From Bordetella genomosp. 9 (GTDB taxonomy: Bacteria; Pseudomonadota; Gammaproteobacteria; Burkholderiales; Burkholderiaceae_B), in the NCBI RefSeq assembly GCF_002119725.1, contig NZ_CP021109.1, positions 4,030,001-4,094,000 on the forward strand: a stretch of DNA of 64,000 nt. The letters run 5' to 3'. The notes beneath the pieces are model-generated. The model was given only the letters and a program-made list of their open reading frames with translations, was not told where the DNA came from and did no database searches. Positions 45,456 to 53,870 of the stretch are shown in pieces (the stretch's first letter is position 1; each line of letters opens with the position of its first letter). The translations under genes and the position numbers were made by a program.

Positions 45456-46094
45456 ATGCAACTCTACAGCTTCTTCAATAGCTCGACCTCATACCGGGTA
45501 CGCATCGCCATGGCCTTGAAGGGCCTGCGGTACGACTATCTGCCGGTCAACATCCGCGTGCTGGAGCACCGCAAGGACGACTACGTCGATCGCAATCCCT
45601 CGGCCAGCGTGCCGCTGCTGGTGGACGGCGAAATGAGCCTGGGCCAGTCCCTGGCGATCATCGACTATCTGGACGCGGCCCATCCAAAGCCGCGCCTGTT
45701 GCCACAGGACCCCGCGCTTCGCGCGCGCGTCCTGGAAGTGAGCAGCGTCATCGCCTGCGATATGCACCCTGTCAACAACCTGCGCATCCTGCGCTACCTG
45801 CAGGACGTCCTTGGCGTATCGGCGGAGCAGAAGAACGCCTGGTACGCGCACTGGATCCGCGAAGGCATGACTGCCGTCGAAACGCTGCTGCAACGCCACG
45901 GCAGCGGCGCTTATTGCTTTGGCGATGCGCCCACCCTGGCCGACTGCTGCCTGGTGCCGCAGATCGCCAATGCCGAACGCATGGGGTGCGATATGTCGGC
46001 CTACCCGCGCGCCATGGCGGTGTACGCGCACTGCCAGGCGCAGCCGGCGTTCCAACAGGCCGCTCCCCGCAACCAGCCCGACTTCATCGCGTAG
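45456..46094 (+). CDS. nagL: Maleylpyruvate isomerase, glutathione-dependent (zeta-class GST)
   Basis: A 212-residue zeta-class GST-fold enzyme, the same length as NagL of Ralstonia. It isomerises maleylpyruvate to fumarylpyruvate using glutathione. The active-site segment is FFNSSTSYRVRIAMALKG, followed by NPSASVPLLVDGEMSLGQSL and FGDAPTLADCCLVPQ. ATG 45456 follows GGAAGG. Family alone would allow maleylacetoacetate isomerase (MaiA); gentisate context favours maleylpyruvate. Confidence 0.9.
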   Translation: MQLYSFFNSSTSYRVRIAMALKGLRYDYLPVNIRVLEHRKDDYVDRNPSASVPLLVDGEMSLGQSLAIIDYLDAAHPKPRLLPQDPALRARVLEVSSVIACDMHPVNNLRILRYLQDVLGVSAEQKNAWYAHWIREGMTAVETLLQRHGSGAYCFGDAPTLADCCLVPQIANAERMGCDMSAYPRAMAVYAHCQAQPAFQQAAPRNQPDFIA

Positions 46095-46125
46095 CGGCGC
46101 GGCCGACGCGAAATCCGGAGACATC

Positions 46126-46500
46126 ATGCAGGAACCCGATCCCCACGGACGCCCGTTGCGGACGTATGACGACCCCGGCTACGTCCCGCTGTGCGAGACG
46201 CTTGCCGACGTACGCGCCAACATCGACCGGCTGGACGATGAGATCGTGCGGCTGATCGCCGAGCGCGCCATGTACGTCAAGGACGCCGCGCGCTTCAAGG
46301 GCGACGCCTTCCAGGTGAGCGCGCCGGCGCGCCAGGAAGAAGTGTTCGCCAAAGCGCGCGCACTGGCGCAGCGACACAACCGCGGCTTCGAAAACCTGGA
46401 CCAGGTCGTCGATGCGACGTATCGGGCCATGGTGGCCGCCTTCATCGCCAACGAGCAGCATTACTTCAACACCATGAAAAAAATCGGAGACTCGAAGTGA
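46126..46500 (+). CDS. Chorismate mutase / isochorismate-pyruvate lyase-like protein (PchB-like)
   Basis: A 124-residue AroQ-fold protein. DVRANIDRLDDEIVRLIAER, then YVKDAARFKGDAFQVSAPAR, aligns with PchB (isochorismate pyruvate-lyase), including the lysine-containing loop between helices. It could make salicylate from isochorismate or act as a chorismate mutase. Its stop overlaps the GTG of the next Bug gene (GTGA). It is an odd member of a catabolic cluster, since PchB normally belongs to siderophore synthesis. Confidence 0.82.
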   Translation: MQEPDPHGRPLRTYDDPGYVPLCETLADVRANIDRLDDEIVRLIAERAMYVKDAARFKGDAFQVSAPARQEEVFAKARALAQRHNRGFENLDQVVDATYRAMVAAFIANEQHYFNTMKKIGDSK

Positions 46501-47486
46501 ACAAGCATGCATGCAGCCGCCTGCGACGCGCCCTGGCCATCATGGGCATCGCGATGCTGGCCCCCGTGGCCGCCGCGCACGCCGCCGACTGGCCCAGCCA
46601 GCCCTTCCGCGTGCTGGTGCCCTATGGCGTCGGCTCCAGCCCGGACCAGGTCGCCCGCATCGTCAGCGAAAAAGCCGGCGCCATTCTGGGCCAAACCATG
46701 GTCGTGGAGAACAAGCCCGGGGCCGGCGGCAATATCGGCACGTTCGCCATCGCCAGCGCCAAGCCGGATGGCTATACCTTCGGCGTATCGATCACCGGCC
46801 CGCTGGTGAACAACACTCTGCTTTTCGACAAGCTTCCCTACGACCCCAAGCGCGACCTGGCGCCGCTCACGCTTGCCGTGCACCAGCCCAACGTGCTCGT
46901 CGTGCCGGCCAAGTCCGGCATCCAGAACGTCACGCAGCTGCTGGACGAGATCAGGAAGAATCCGGACAAGTTCAACTTCCCCTCGCCGGGCGCGGGCACC
47001 GTATCGCATCTGGCCGTGGAACTGATGCTGCAGCAGATCGGCGCGCGGGCCGTGCACGTGCCCTACCCGTCGTCTCCGGCCGCGCTGACGTCGGTGCTGT
47101 CCGGCGACACGCAATTTGCCGCCCTGCCGCCCATCGCGGTCATGCCCATGGTGAAGGACGGGCGGCTGCGCGCGCTGGCCGTGACGTCGTCGCAGCGCTC
47201 GTCGCTGCTGCCCGATATTCCCACGCTGGCGGACGCGGGCGTGCAGGGCGTCGAAGGCTCGGCCTGGATCGGTTTCGTCATATCCTCCCAGGTGCCCGCG
47301 GACATCCGCCAGAAGCTCGCGGACGCGTTGATCCAGGCCATCAAGGATCCGGAAGTGGCCAAGCGCCTGCGCGCCCAATACATGGATCCCGTGGGCGACA
47401 CCCCCCAGGCGTTCCGCGCCTACATGGACGACGAATTGAAGCGGTGGGGTCCGCTGATCGAAAAGCTTGGCATCAAAGGCCAGTAG
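46497..47486 (+). CDS. Bug-family periplasmic receptor, no. 3
   Basis: A 329-residue periplasmic binding protein with a GTG start overlapping the preceding stop. Signal peptide (cleavage near AHA, residue about 29), then WPSQPFRVLVPYGVGSSPDQ, VVENKPGAGGNIGTFAI, KPDGYTFGVSI, VHVPYPSSPAALTSVLSG, LPDIPTLADAG. It is less similar to no. 2 than expected from tandem duplication, so a separate ligand is likely. Confidence 0.92.
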   Translation: MNKHACSRLRRALAIMGIAMLAPVAAAHAADWPSQPFRVLVPYGVGSSPDQVARIVSEKAGAILGQTMVVENKPGAGGNIGTFAIASAKPDGYTFGVSITGPLVNNTLLFDKLPYDPKRDLAPLTLAVHQPNVLVVPAKSGIQNVTQLLDEIRKNPDKFNFPSPGAGTVSHLAVELMLQQIGARAVHVPYPSSPAALTSVLSGDTQFAALPPIAVMPMVKDGRLRALAVTSSQRSSLLPDIPTLADAGVQGVEGSAWIGFVISSQVPADIRQKLADALIQAIKDPEVAKRLRAQYMDPVGDTPQAFRAYMDDELKRWGPLIEKLGIKGQ

Positions 47487-47502
47487 GGCCGGGAGTTATC
47501 AG

Positions 47503-48843
47503 ATGTATGTGACCGAACCTTCGCGACGCATCGCCGTACACGGCGAATTCGACGTGGTTGTTTTGGGAGGCGGGCCCGCCGGGCTGCTGGCCGCCGCAAG
47601 CGCGGCACGCAACGGCGCCAGCGTGCTGCTGATCGAGCGCTACGGCTTCCTGGGCGGCATGGGCACGGCCGCCGGCGTCTCGAATTTCTGCGGCCTGCAC
47701 GCCAACATCCACGGCGATATCCAGCAGGTCGTGCACGGCATGACGGATGAACTGCTGGACCGCATGCGCGCGATGGACGGCCTGAACGAGCCGCATTTGA
47801 TCCTGGGCAAGATCCACGCGCAGGCCTACGACATTTCCGCATTCAAATGCGCGGCGGATGGTCTGCTCCACGACAGCGGCGCGCGCGTCCTGTTCCATGC
47901 GCAGGCCTGCGGCGTGACGCGCAACGATGACGGCCAGCTGGACGCCGTCATCCTGGAAACCAAATCGGGCCGGCAGGCTGTGCGCGCGCGCATCTTCGTC
48001 GATTGCACGGGCGACGCCGATCTGGCCCATTGGGCGGGCCTGCCCTACGAAAAGGGCGATGCGCAAGGTCACATGCTCTATCCCACTCTGATGTTCAAGG
48101 TGGGGAACGTGGACGCCGCGCGGGCGCAGGAAGCGTGGAAGACGATTCCACAGCTGATGGACCAGGCCGAAGCCAGCGGCGAGTTCCGTTTCCCGCGGCG
48201 CGGCGCCATCGTGCGTCCGCAGAAACACGACTACGAGTGGCGGGTCAACGTCACACAGCTTTGCAACGCCGACGGGTCCGCGGCCGACGGCACGGACGCC
48301 GTTTCACTGTCCGCCGGCGAGCTGGAGGGCCGGCGCCAGATCGTCGAATACCTGAAGTTCCTGCGCGCCAAGGTGCCGGGTTTCGAGAACGCCTATGTCC
48401 TCGACATCGCGCCGCAGCTCGGCATCCGCGAAACTCGGCGGGTCGTCGCCGAGTACATGCTGTCGAAGGAAGACGTACTGGGTTGCGCCGACTTCGAGGA
48501 CAGCATCGGCGTAAACGGCTGGCCTCTTGAGATCCATATGGCGGGCGACGTGAAATGGGTGTGGCCGCCGATCCCCGAATCGCGCGGCTACAACCAGCTG
48601 CCGTTCCGCATGATCGTGCCGCGCCGGGCGGCCGGCCAGCCGGACAACGTGCTGGTGGCGGGACGCTGCGCCGGCATGACGCACGAGGGACAATCCGCCG
48701 CGCGCGTCAGCGGCAGCTGCTTCGTGATGGGAGAAGCGGCCGGCACGGCGGCGGCCATGGCGCTGCAACGCGGCATCGCTCCCCGGGACCTGCCCGCAGC
48801 CGAGCTGCAGCAGCGACTGCGTCAGCAGGGGGTGTGGTTATAA
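47503..48843 (+). CDS. FAD-dependent oxidoreductase (FAD_oxidored family)
   Basis: A 446-residue flavoprotein. FDVVVLGGGPAGLLAAASAA is the dinucleotide fold, then ERYGFLGGMGTAAGVSNFCG, IFVDCTGDADLAHWAG and VLVAGRCAGMTHEGQSAARV. This family is broad and mostly uncharacterised. The ATG at 47503 has GGGAG upstream. It is the last gene of the rightward gtdA-to-47.5 kb run and its stop is followed one base later by palindromic repeats. Confidence 0.82.
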   Translation: MYVTEPSRRIAVHGEFDVVVLGGGPAGLLAAASAARNGASVLLIERYGFLGGMGTAAGVSNFCGLHANIHGDIQQVVHGMTDELLDRMRAMDGLNEPHLILGKIHAQAYDISAFKCAADGLLHDSGARVLFHAQACGVTRNDDGQLDAVILETKSGRQAVRARIFVDCTGDADLAHWAGLPYEKGDAQGHMLYPTLMFKVGNVDAARAQEAWKTIPQLMDQAEASGEFRFPRRGAIVRPQKHDYEWRVNVTQLCNADGSAADGTDAVSLSAGELEGRRQIVEYLKFLRAKVPGFENAYVLDIAPQLGIRETRRVVAEYMLSKEDVLGCADFEDSIGVNGWPLEIHMAGDVKWVWPPIPESRGYNQLPFRMIVPRRAAGQPDNVLVAGRCAGMTHEGQSAARVSGSCFVMGEAAGTAAAMALQRGIAPRDLPAAELQQRLRQQGVWL

Positions 48844-48844
48844 A

Positions 48845-48926
48845 CCCACCCCCGAAGCGCTGCCGCGCTTCCCCCTCAAGGGGGCGACGCTGGCGGACCG
48901 GCGGAGCCGGATCCGCGGCGTCCCCG
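48845..48926 (+). repeat. Stop-proximal palindromic repeat, copy 5
   Basis: Starts one base after the oxidoreductase stop. Full-length form: CCCACCCCC, GAAGCGC-tgcc-GCGCTTC, CCCCC-TCAA-GGGGG, GGACCGGCGGAGCCGGATCC, GCGGCGTCCCCG. Confidence 0.85.
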
Positions 48927-48963
48927 ATCGTGGGGCACCTGTTTTCATGGGGGCGGTGGTGGG

Positions 48964-49020
48964 CCCATCCCCGAAGCGCTGGCGCGCTTCCCCTTCAAGG
49001 GGGCGCGCCTGCGGACCGGA
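48964..49020 (+). repeat. Stop-proximal palindromic repeat, copy 6 (short)
   Basis: CCCATCCCC, GAAGCGC-tg-GCGCGCTTC, CCCC-TTCAA-GGGG, then GCGCGCCTGCGGACCGGA; the distal arm is absent. Confidence 0.8.
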
Positions 49021-49027
49021 GGGAAAG

Positions 49028-49084
49028 CCCACCCCCGAAGCGCTGCCGCGCTTCCCCCTCAAGGGGGCGCGCCTGCGGACCGGA
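49028..49084 (+). repeat. Stop-proximal palindromic repeat, copy 7 (short, tandem)
   Basis: Same short form as copy 6. With copy 8 it lies on a direct repeat with a 64-base period (GGGAAAGCCCACCCCC at 49021 and 49085), showing local duplication. Confidence 0.8.
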
Positions 49085-49091
49085 GGGAAAG

Positions 49092-49172
49092 CCCACCCCC
49101 GAAGCGCTGCCGCGCTTCCCCCTCAAGGGGGCGCGCCTGCGGACCGGCGGAGCCGGATCCGCGGCGCCCCGG
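49092..49172 (+). repeat. Stop-proximal palindromic repeat, copy 8
   Basis: Full-length last copy of the array, ending GCCGGATCCGCGGCGCC. Confidence 0.8.
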
Positions 49173-49180
49173 TCGGCGCT

Positions 49181-49233
49181 ACTGGCGCGGTGGGCTCTAC
49201 TGGCGCGGTGGGCTCTACTGGCCGGTGGGCCCT
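49181..49233 (+). repeat. 18-base tandem repeat
   Basis: ACTGGCGCGGTGGGCTCT occurs at 49181 and 49199 exactly; a third, shortened unit starts at 49217. Confidence 0.8.
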
Positions 49234-49294
49234 GCTGCCTGGGTGGGCACTGTTCTTGTGGTGCGGTTTGAATGAATGAGAAGGAAGAAGGAAT

Positions 49295-50482
49295 ATGAGC
49301 GGGACATCTCATCAATCCGTCATCGTCGTCGGTGGCGGGATCGGCGGGCTGGCGGCGGCGCTGGCGCTGGCGCGCCTGGGCATTCGCGTGCAGGTGTTGG
49401 AACAGGCCGCGCAGATCGGTGAGATCGGGGCTGGGATCCAGCTGGGGCCCAATGCCTTCGCGGCGCTGGATGCGCTGGGCGTCGGCGAGAACGCCCGCAA
49501 GCGCGCGGTGTTCACCGACCACATCATCATGATGGACGCGGTGGATGCGCAGGAAGTGGTGCGGATCGATACGGGGGAAGCCTTCCGGGAGCGATTCGGC
49601 GGTCCCTACGCCGTCATTCACCGCACGGACATACACCTGTCCATTCTGGAAGCGGTACGCGAGAACCCGCTGATCGGGTTCAAGACATCGACGCAGGTCG
49701 CGGGCCTTGAGCAGGACGGCAACGGCGTGGAAGTCATCGACACGAATGGCGAGCGCTATCGCGCGGATGCCGTGGTGGGCTGCGATGGCGTCAAATCCGT
49801 GATCCGGCAGCGGCTGGTGGGCGATGAGGCGCGGGTCACCGGCCACGTGGTCTATCGAGCCGTGGTCGAGCGCGAGAACATGCCCGAGGAATTGCGCATC
49901 AATGCCCCGGTCCTGTGGGCCGGCCCGCGCTGCCACCTGGTCCACTATCCCTTGCGAGGCGGGCAGCAGTTCAATCTGGTCGTCACCTTCCACAGCCGCG
50001 AGCAGGAGGTCTGGGGCGTGCGCGAAGGCAGCAAGGAAGAAGTGCTGTCCTATTTCCAGGGCATCCATCCGCGCCCGCACCAGATGTTGGACCGCCCGAC
50101 TTCGTGGAAACGCTGGGCCACGGCGGACCGCGATCCGGTCGAACGCTGGGGCGAGGGGCGCGCGACGGTGCTGGGGGACGCCGCGCATCCGATGGTGCAG
50201 TACATGGCCCAGGGCGCCTGCATGGCGCTGGAGGACGCCGTCACGCTGGGCGCCGCCGTCCGCGCCTGCGACATGGACCTGGAAGCGGGTTTCCGCCGCT
50301 ACGAGTCGGTGCGCATCCCGCGCACGGCGCGCGTGGTGTGGTCCACCCGCGAAATGGGGCGCATCTATCACGCCCAGGGGGTGGAACGCCTGGTGCGCAA
50401 TTCGCTGTGGGAAGGACGCACGCAATCGCAGTTCTACGACGCGCTGCAGTGGCTGTACGGCTGGCGCGTGCCCACCTTCTGA
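49295..50482 (+). CDS. nagX: 3-hydroxybenzoate 6-hydroxylase (FAD monooxygenase)
   Basis: A 395-residue FAD- and NADH-dependent hydroxylase converting 3-hydroxybenzoate to gentisate. Motifs: VIVVGGGIGGLAAALALARL, IGEIGAGIQLGPNAFAALDA, VVGCDGVKSVIR, VLGDAAHPMVQYMAQGACMA; C-terminal LQWLYGWRV is typical of 3-hydroxybenzoate hydroxylases. Salicylate 1-monooxygenase is the main alternative; the gentisate genes favour the 6-hydroxylase. It lies apart from the main operon, behind a repeat array, and may have its own promoter. Confidence 0.86.
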   Translation: MSGTSHQSVIVVGGGIGGLAAALALARLGIRVQVLEQAAQIGEIGAGIQLGPNAFAALDALGVGENARKRAVFTDHIIMMDAVDAQEVVRIDTGEAFRERFGGPYAVIHRTDIHLSILEAVRENPLIGFKTSTQVAGLEQDGNGVEVIDTNGERYRADAVVGCDGVKSVIRQRLVGDEARVTGHVVYRAVVERENMPEELRINAPVLWAGPRCHLVHYPLRGGQQFNLVVTFHSREQEVWGVREGSKEEVLSYFQGIHPRPHQMLDRPTSWKRWATADRDPVERWGEGRATVLGDAAHPMVQYMAQGACMALEDAVTLGAAVRACDMDLEAGFRRYESVRIPRTARVVWSTREMGRIYHAQGVERLVRNSLWEGRTQSQFYDALQWLYGWRVPTF

Positions 50483-50564
50483 GAACCACCCTGGCGGGCT
50501 ATTTGCTTTCGCGCTTCGGCCACCTGCCGGCGCCGCGCGCCGGCACACCGCCGGCAACAAAAAA

Positions 50565-50593
50565 CCCCGCCATGCGCCAGCCGCATGGCGGGG
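50565..50593 (-). terminator. Intrinsic terminator of the leftward Bug gene
   Basis: CCCCGCCATGCG-ccagc-CGCATGGCGGGG, a perfect 12-bp stem with a run of T residues on the minus strand. It lies 20 bases after the stop at 50613. Confidence 0.9.
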
Positions 50594-50612
50594 TGTCCTC
50601 GGAAGCCAGCGG

Positions 50613-51617
50613 TCAGTTCAGGCTGGCGCCCGAAACCTTCACGATTTCCTTGTACTTGTCCTTCTCGCTGCGCACGAAGTCGGCGAACTGCGCCGACGAC
50701 ATCGGCTTGGCGTCCGAACCCATCAGCAACAGGCGCTGGCGCACGTCCGGTTGCATCAGCGCCGCGCTATAGGCCTTGTTCAGCTTGTCCACGACCGGCT
50801 GCGGCGTGCCGCCCGTCGTGAATACGCCGAACCACGTGCCCAAGTCGAAGTTCTTCACGCCCGCCTCTTCAACGGTGGGCACTTCGGGCAAGATCGAGGA
50901 GCGGGCCTTGGTCGTGACGGCCAGCACCTTGACCTTGCCATCCTTGATCAGCGGGGCGGACGCGGCCAGGTTGTCGAACATGAAGTCCGACTGCCCCGAC
51001 AGCAGCGCCAGCTGCGCCGGCGCAGCGCCCTGGTAAGGGATGTGCTCGACCTTGATGCCGGCGCGCGCCTTCAAAAGCTCGCCCGCCAGATGGCCCGCGC
51101 TGCCATTGCCGCCGGAACCATAGTTCAACTTGCCGGGATTCGCCTTGGCGTAGGCAATCAGATCGCCCAGGTTCCGGATATTGTTGTTCTTGGCGAAATC
51201 GACGTTGACGACCAGCACATTGGGGACGGACGCCACCAGCGTGACCGGCGCGAAATCCTTGACCGGGTCGTACGGCAGGTTGGAGAACAGCCAGGGGTTG
51301 ATCGCATGCGTAGCGACCGCGCCCATGACCAGCGTATAACCGTCCGGCTGCGCCTTGGCCGCCAGATCCGCGCCGATATTGCCGCCGGCGCCGGAGCGGT
51401 TTTCCACGATCACCGGCTGTCCCAGATCGCCGCGCACCTTTTCCGCGAGCATGCGCGCCATGGTGTCCAGCGGGCCGCCCGGGGGATAGGGCACGATGAA
51501 GCGCAACGGCTTGGACGGATAATCATCGGCATGGCTGGCCACAGGCGCCACGGCCGCGAGCGCAAGCGCGCCGCAGGCCAGGATGCGGCCCAGGCGGCCT
51601 GAAGTTTTCGGGAACAT
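50613..51617 (-). CDS. Bug-family periplasmic receptor, no. 4
   Basis: A 334-residue periplasmic binding protein, convergent with the 3-hydroxybenzoate hydroxylase. Signal peptide (ILACGALALAAVAPVASHA), then YPSKPLRFIVPYPPGGPLDT, VVENRSGAGGNIGADLA in slightly altered form (VIVENRSGAGGNIG), AQPDGYTLVMG, VEHIPYQGAAPAQLALLSG, LPEVPTVEEAG. ATG 51617 follows GGTGGAGGAC. An open frame further upstream is not used. Confidence 0.92.
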   Translation of the reverse strand: MFPKTSGRLGRILACGALALAAVAPVASHADDYPSKPLRFIVPYPPGGPLDTMARMLAEKVRGDLGQPVIVENRSGAGGNIGADLAAKAQPDGYTLVMGAVATHAINPWLFSNLPYDPVKDFAPVTLVASVPNVLVVNVDFAKNNNIRNLGDLIAYAKANPGKLNYGSGGNGSAGHLAGELLKARAGIKVEHIPYQGAAPAQLALLSGQSDFMFDNLAASAPLIKDGKVKVLAVTTKARSSILPEVPTVEEAGVKNFDLGTWFGVFTTGGTPQPVVDKLNKAYSAALMQPDVRQRLLLMGSDAKPMSSAQFADFVRSEKDKYKEIVKVSGASLN

Positions 51618-51830
51618 GTCCTCCACCCTCCTACGTTTTGAAATACTGCGTAGCATAACCTGAGCAACCGCCGCAACCGTGGCGTCCACGCCGCAAATTC
51701 CAAAGCCGAAGCGCCGCAAGAAGCGGCTGCTGCGCACGCTCCACACATCGGCCTTTCAAAGGCGATCGGCCAGGCGCCCAGCGGACGGCAAGCGGCTTGT
51801 GCCCTCTCGCAAGAAGCGAATCCGAGCGGG

Positions 51831-51902
51831 CGCCGCGGATCCGGCTCCGCCGGTCCGCGGGGCGCCCCCCGAGGGGGTAGCGCGCAGCGCTTCGGGGGTG
51901 GG
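51831..51902 (-). repeat. Stop-proximal palindromic repeat, copy 9
   Basis: Inverted with respect to the other copies, but in the sense orientation of aapP, whose stop lies 9 bases before it. First hairpin GAAGCGC-tgc-GCGCTAC has one mismatch; end GCGGACCGGCGGAGCCGGATCC minus two bases. Confidence 0.85.
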
Positions 51903-51911
51903 CTTTCCCTT

Positions 51912-52652
51912 CTAATGGAGGATCTGGCTCAGGAACAGTTTCGTCCGCTCGTTCTGCGGACGGTCGAAGAACGCGTCCGGCGTGTTCTGTTCGATGATCT
52001 CGCCCCGGTCCATGAAGATGACGCGGTCCGCGACCTTGCGGGCGAAACCCATCTCGTGCGTGACGCACAGCATGGTCACGCCGCTTTCTTCGGCCAGCTT
52101 TACCATGACGTCCAGCACTTCCTTCACCATCTCTGGATCGAGCGCCGACGTCGGCTCATCGAACAGCATGATCTTCGGGCTCATGCAAAGCGAACGCGCG
52201 ATGGCAACGCGCTGCTGCTGGCCGCCCGACAGCTGTCCCGGAAACTTGTTGGCCTGCTCGGGAATACGGACCCGTTCCAGATACTTCAGCGCCGTCGCCT
52301 CAGCCTCGGCGCGCGGCTTCTTCAGCACCCACATGGGCCCCAGCGTCAGGTTTTCCAGCACCGTCAGGTGAGGGAACAGATTGAAGTGCTGGAACACCAT
52401 GCCGACCTCGCGCCGGATGGTCTCGATGTGCTTGAGATCGTTGGTCAGTTCCGTCCCGTTGACGACAATCTGGCCCTGCTGGTGTTCTTCCAGGCGGTTG
52501 ATGCAGCGGATCAGGGTGGATTTGCCCGATCCCGAAGGGCCGCAGATAACGATGCGTTCACCGGGCGCGACGTCCAGATTGATATTGCGCAGAACGTGGA
52601 ACTGTCCGTACCACTTGTTGACGCCCTGCATACGAATGATGGCCTCGGCCAT
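51912..52652 (-). CDS. aapP: General L-amino-acid ABC importer ATPase AapP
   Basis: A 246-residue polar-amino-acid ATPase (GlnQ type). Walker A GPSGSGKST, signature LSGGQQQRVAIARSL, Walker B IMLFDEPTSALDPEMV, H loop VTHEMGFARKVADRV. The ATG at 52652 gives the family start. Last gene of aapJ-Q-M-P. Confidence 0.94.
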   Translation of the reverse strand: MAEAIIRMQGVNKWYGQFHVLRNINLDVAPGERIVICGPSGSGKSTLIRCINRLEEHQQGQIVVNGTELTNDLKHIETIRREVGMVFQHFNLFPHLTVLENLTLGPMWVLKKPRAEAEATALKYLERVRIPEQANKFPGQLSGGQQQRVAIARSLCMSPKIMLFDEPTSALDPEMVKEVLDVMVKLAEESGVTMLCVTHEMGFARKVADRVIFMDRGEIIEQNTPDAFFDRPQNERTKLFLSQILH

Positions 52653-52708
52653 GCGCGCACTCCCTTGTCGCGGCAGCCGCGCCGTTCGTGGCGGCGCGGC
52701 ACGCCTGC

Positions 52709-53806
52709 TTATCGTTGATAGCCCTGCGCCAGCCGCCGCTCCAGCGCCTGGCTGTACTTGGACATCGAGAAACAGAAAATGAAGTAGATGAAGGCGATGA
52801 ACAGATAGGCTTCGACGCCGAAACCCCGCCACGCCGCGTCGGACAGCGCGGCCTTGGCCGCCAGCGTCAGGTCGAAGATGCCGATGATGACGACCAGCGA
52901 CGTGTCCTTGAACAGCGAAATGAAGATGCCGACCAGCGGAGGGATCACGATGCGCAGCGCCTGCGGCAGGATGATCTTGCGCATCTGCTGCCAATAGGTC
53001 AGGCCCAGCGAGGCAGCGCCTTCGTACTGGCCTTTCGGGATGGCTTGCAGCCCCCCGCGCACCGTTTCCGCGATGTAGGCCGCGGCGAACATGATGATGG
53101 CGATCTGCGCGCGCAGCAGCTTGTCGATGGAATAGCCTTCGGGCAGGAAAAGCGGCAGCATGACCGACGACATGAACAACAGGCTGATCAGGGGCACGCC
53201 CCGGATCAGCTCGATGTACACGACGCACAGCGCCTTGATGGCCGGCAGGCGCGATCGCCGGCCCAGCGCGAGCAGCACGCCGATGGGAAAGGCGAAAGCG
53301 ATGCCGAACGTGGCAAGGATAAGCGTCAGCGGAAGTCCGCCCCAGCGGGCGTTTTCGACATAGGTCAATCCGAACACGCCGCCCCACATCAGGACCGCGA
53401 CGACCGCCAGTCCGGCGATCCAGAGAATGGCAAGTTTCGGCCGCCAGAAACGGCGGATGCCGCTGCACACGACCACCGCCACCAGGACGACGCTCGCCAG
53501 CAGCGGCCGCCATTGTTCGTCGTACGGATAGGTGCCGAACAGGATCAGGCGGTGTTTCTCGCGAATGAAGGCCCAGCAGGCGCCGGCCGACGCGCGGCAC
53601 TCCTGGGCCGTAGACGCCGAGAAATTGGCCCGGATGACGAGCCACTCCGCCAGCGCCGGCACCGCGAGAAGCAGAAACCAGGCGATAAGGACCGTCAGCA
53701 GGATGTTCAGGGGCGAGGAAAACAGCCGGGCCCGCATCCATCCCAGCGGACCGGTATGCGTGGACGGCGGGGGCAGCTGCGCGGCGGCATTGGGCGTCGC
53801 GTTCAA
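52709..53806 (-). CDS. aapM: General L-amino-acid ABC importer permease AapM
   Basis: A 365-residue permease with about eight TM helices. The inner-membrane import motif EAA-like GAASLGLTYWQQMRKIILPQ is clear. A TTG at 53806 is the likely start: GGAGGA ends seven bases before it and the length fits the family. The frame stays open to 53890 and would overlap aapQ, which is less likely. Confidence 0.87.
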   Translation of the reverse strand: MNATPNAAAQLPPPSTHTGPLGWMRARLFSSPLNILLTVLIAWFLLLAVPALAEWLVIRANFSASTAQECRASAGACWAFIREKHRLILFGTYPYDEQWRPLLASVVLVAVVVCSGIRRFWRPKLAILWIAGLAVVAVLMWGGVFGLTYVENARWGGLPLTLILATFGIAFAFPIGVLLALGRRSRLPAIKALCVVYIELIRGVPLISLLFMSSVMLPLFLPEGYSIDKLLRAQIAIIMFAAAYIAETVRGGLQAIPKGQYEGAASLGLTYWQQMRKIILPQALRIVIPPLVGIFISLFKDTSLVVIIGIFDLTLAAKAALSDAAWRGFGVEAYLFIAFIYFIFCFSMSKYSQALERRLAQGYQR

Positions 53807-53870
53807 GGCAAGGTCCTCCGGTGACGCAAGGCGCCTTGCGCGCCGGGAACGGGCATGGCTTGCGTGCGCA

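Larger units (their letters stand above)
48844..49294. other. Repeat-filled gap before the 3-hydroxybenzoate hydroxylase gene
   Basis: 451 bases without a gene. It contains four palindromic repeats (48845-49172), an 18-base tandem repeat (49181-49233), and then a short leader with the ribosome site AAGGAAG before the ATG at 49295. Confidence 0.75.

Noticed and set aside
48845..49172. CRISPR-like array
   Set aside because: Units are palindromic elements with no unique spacers of constant length and no cas genes; the spacing comes from tandem duplication.
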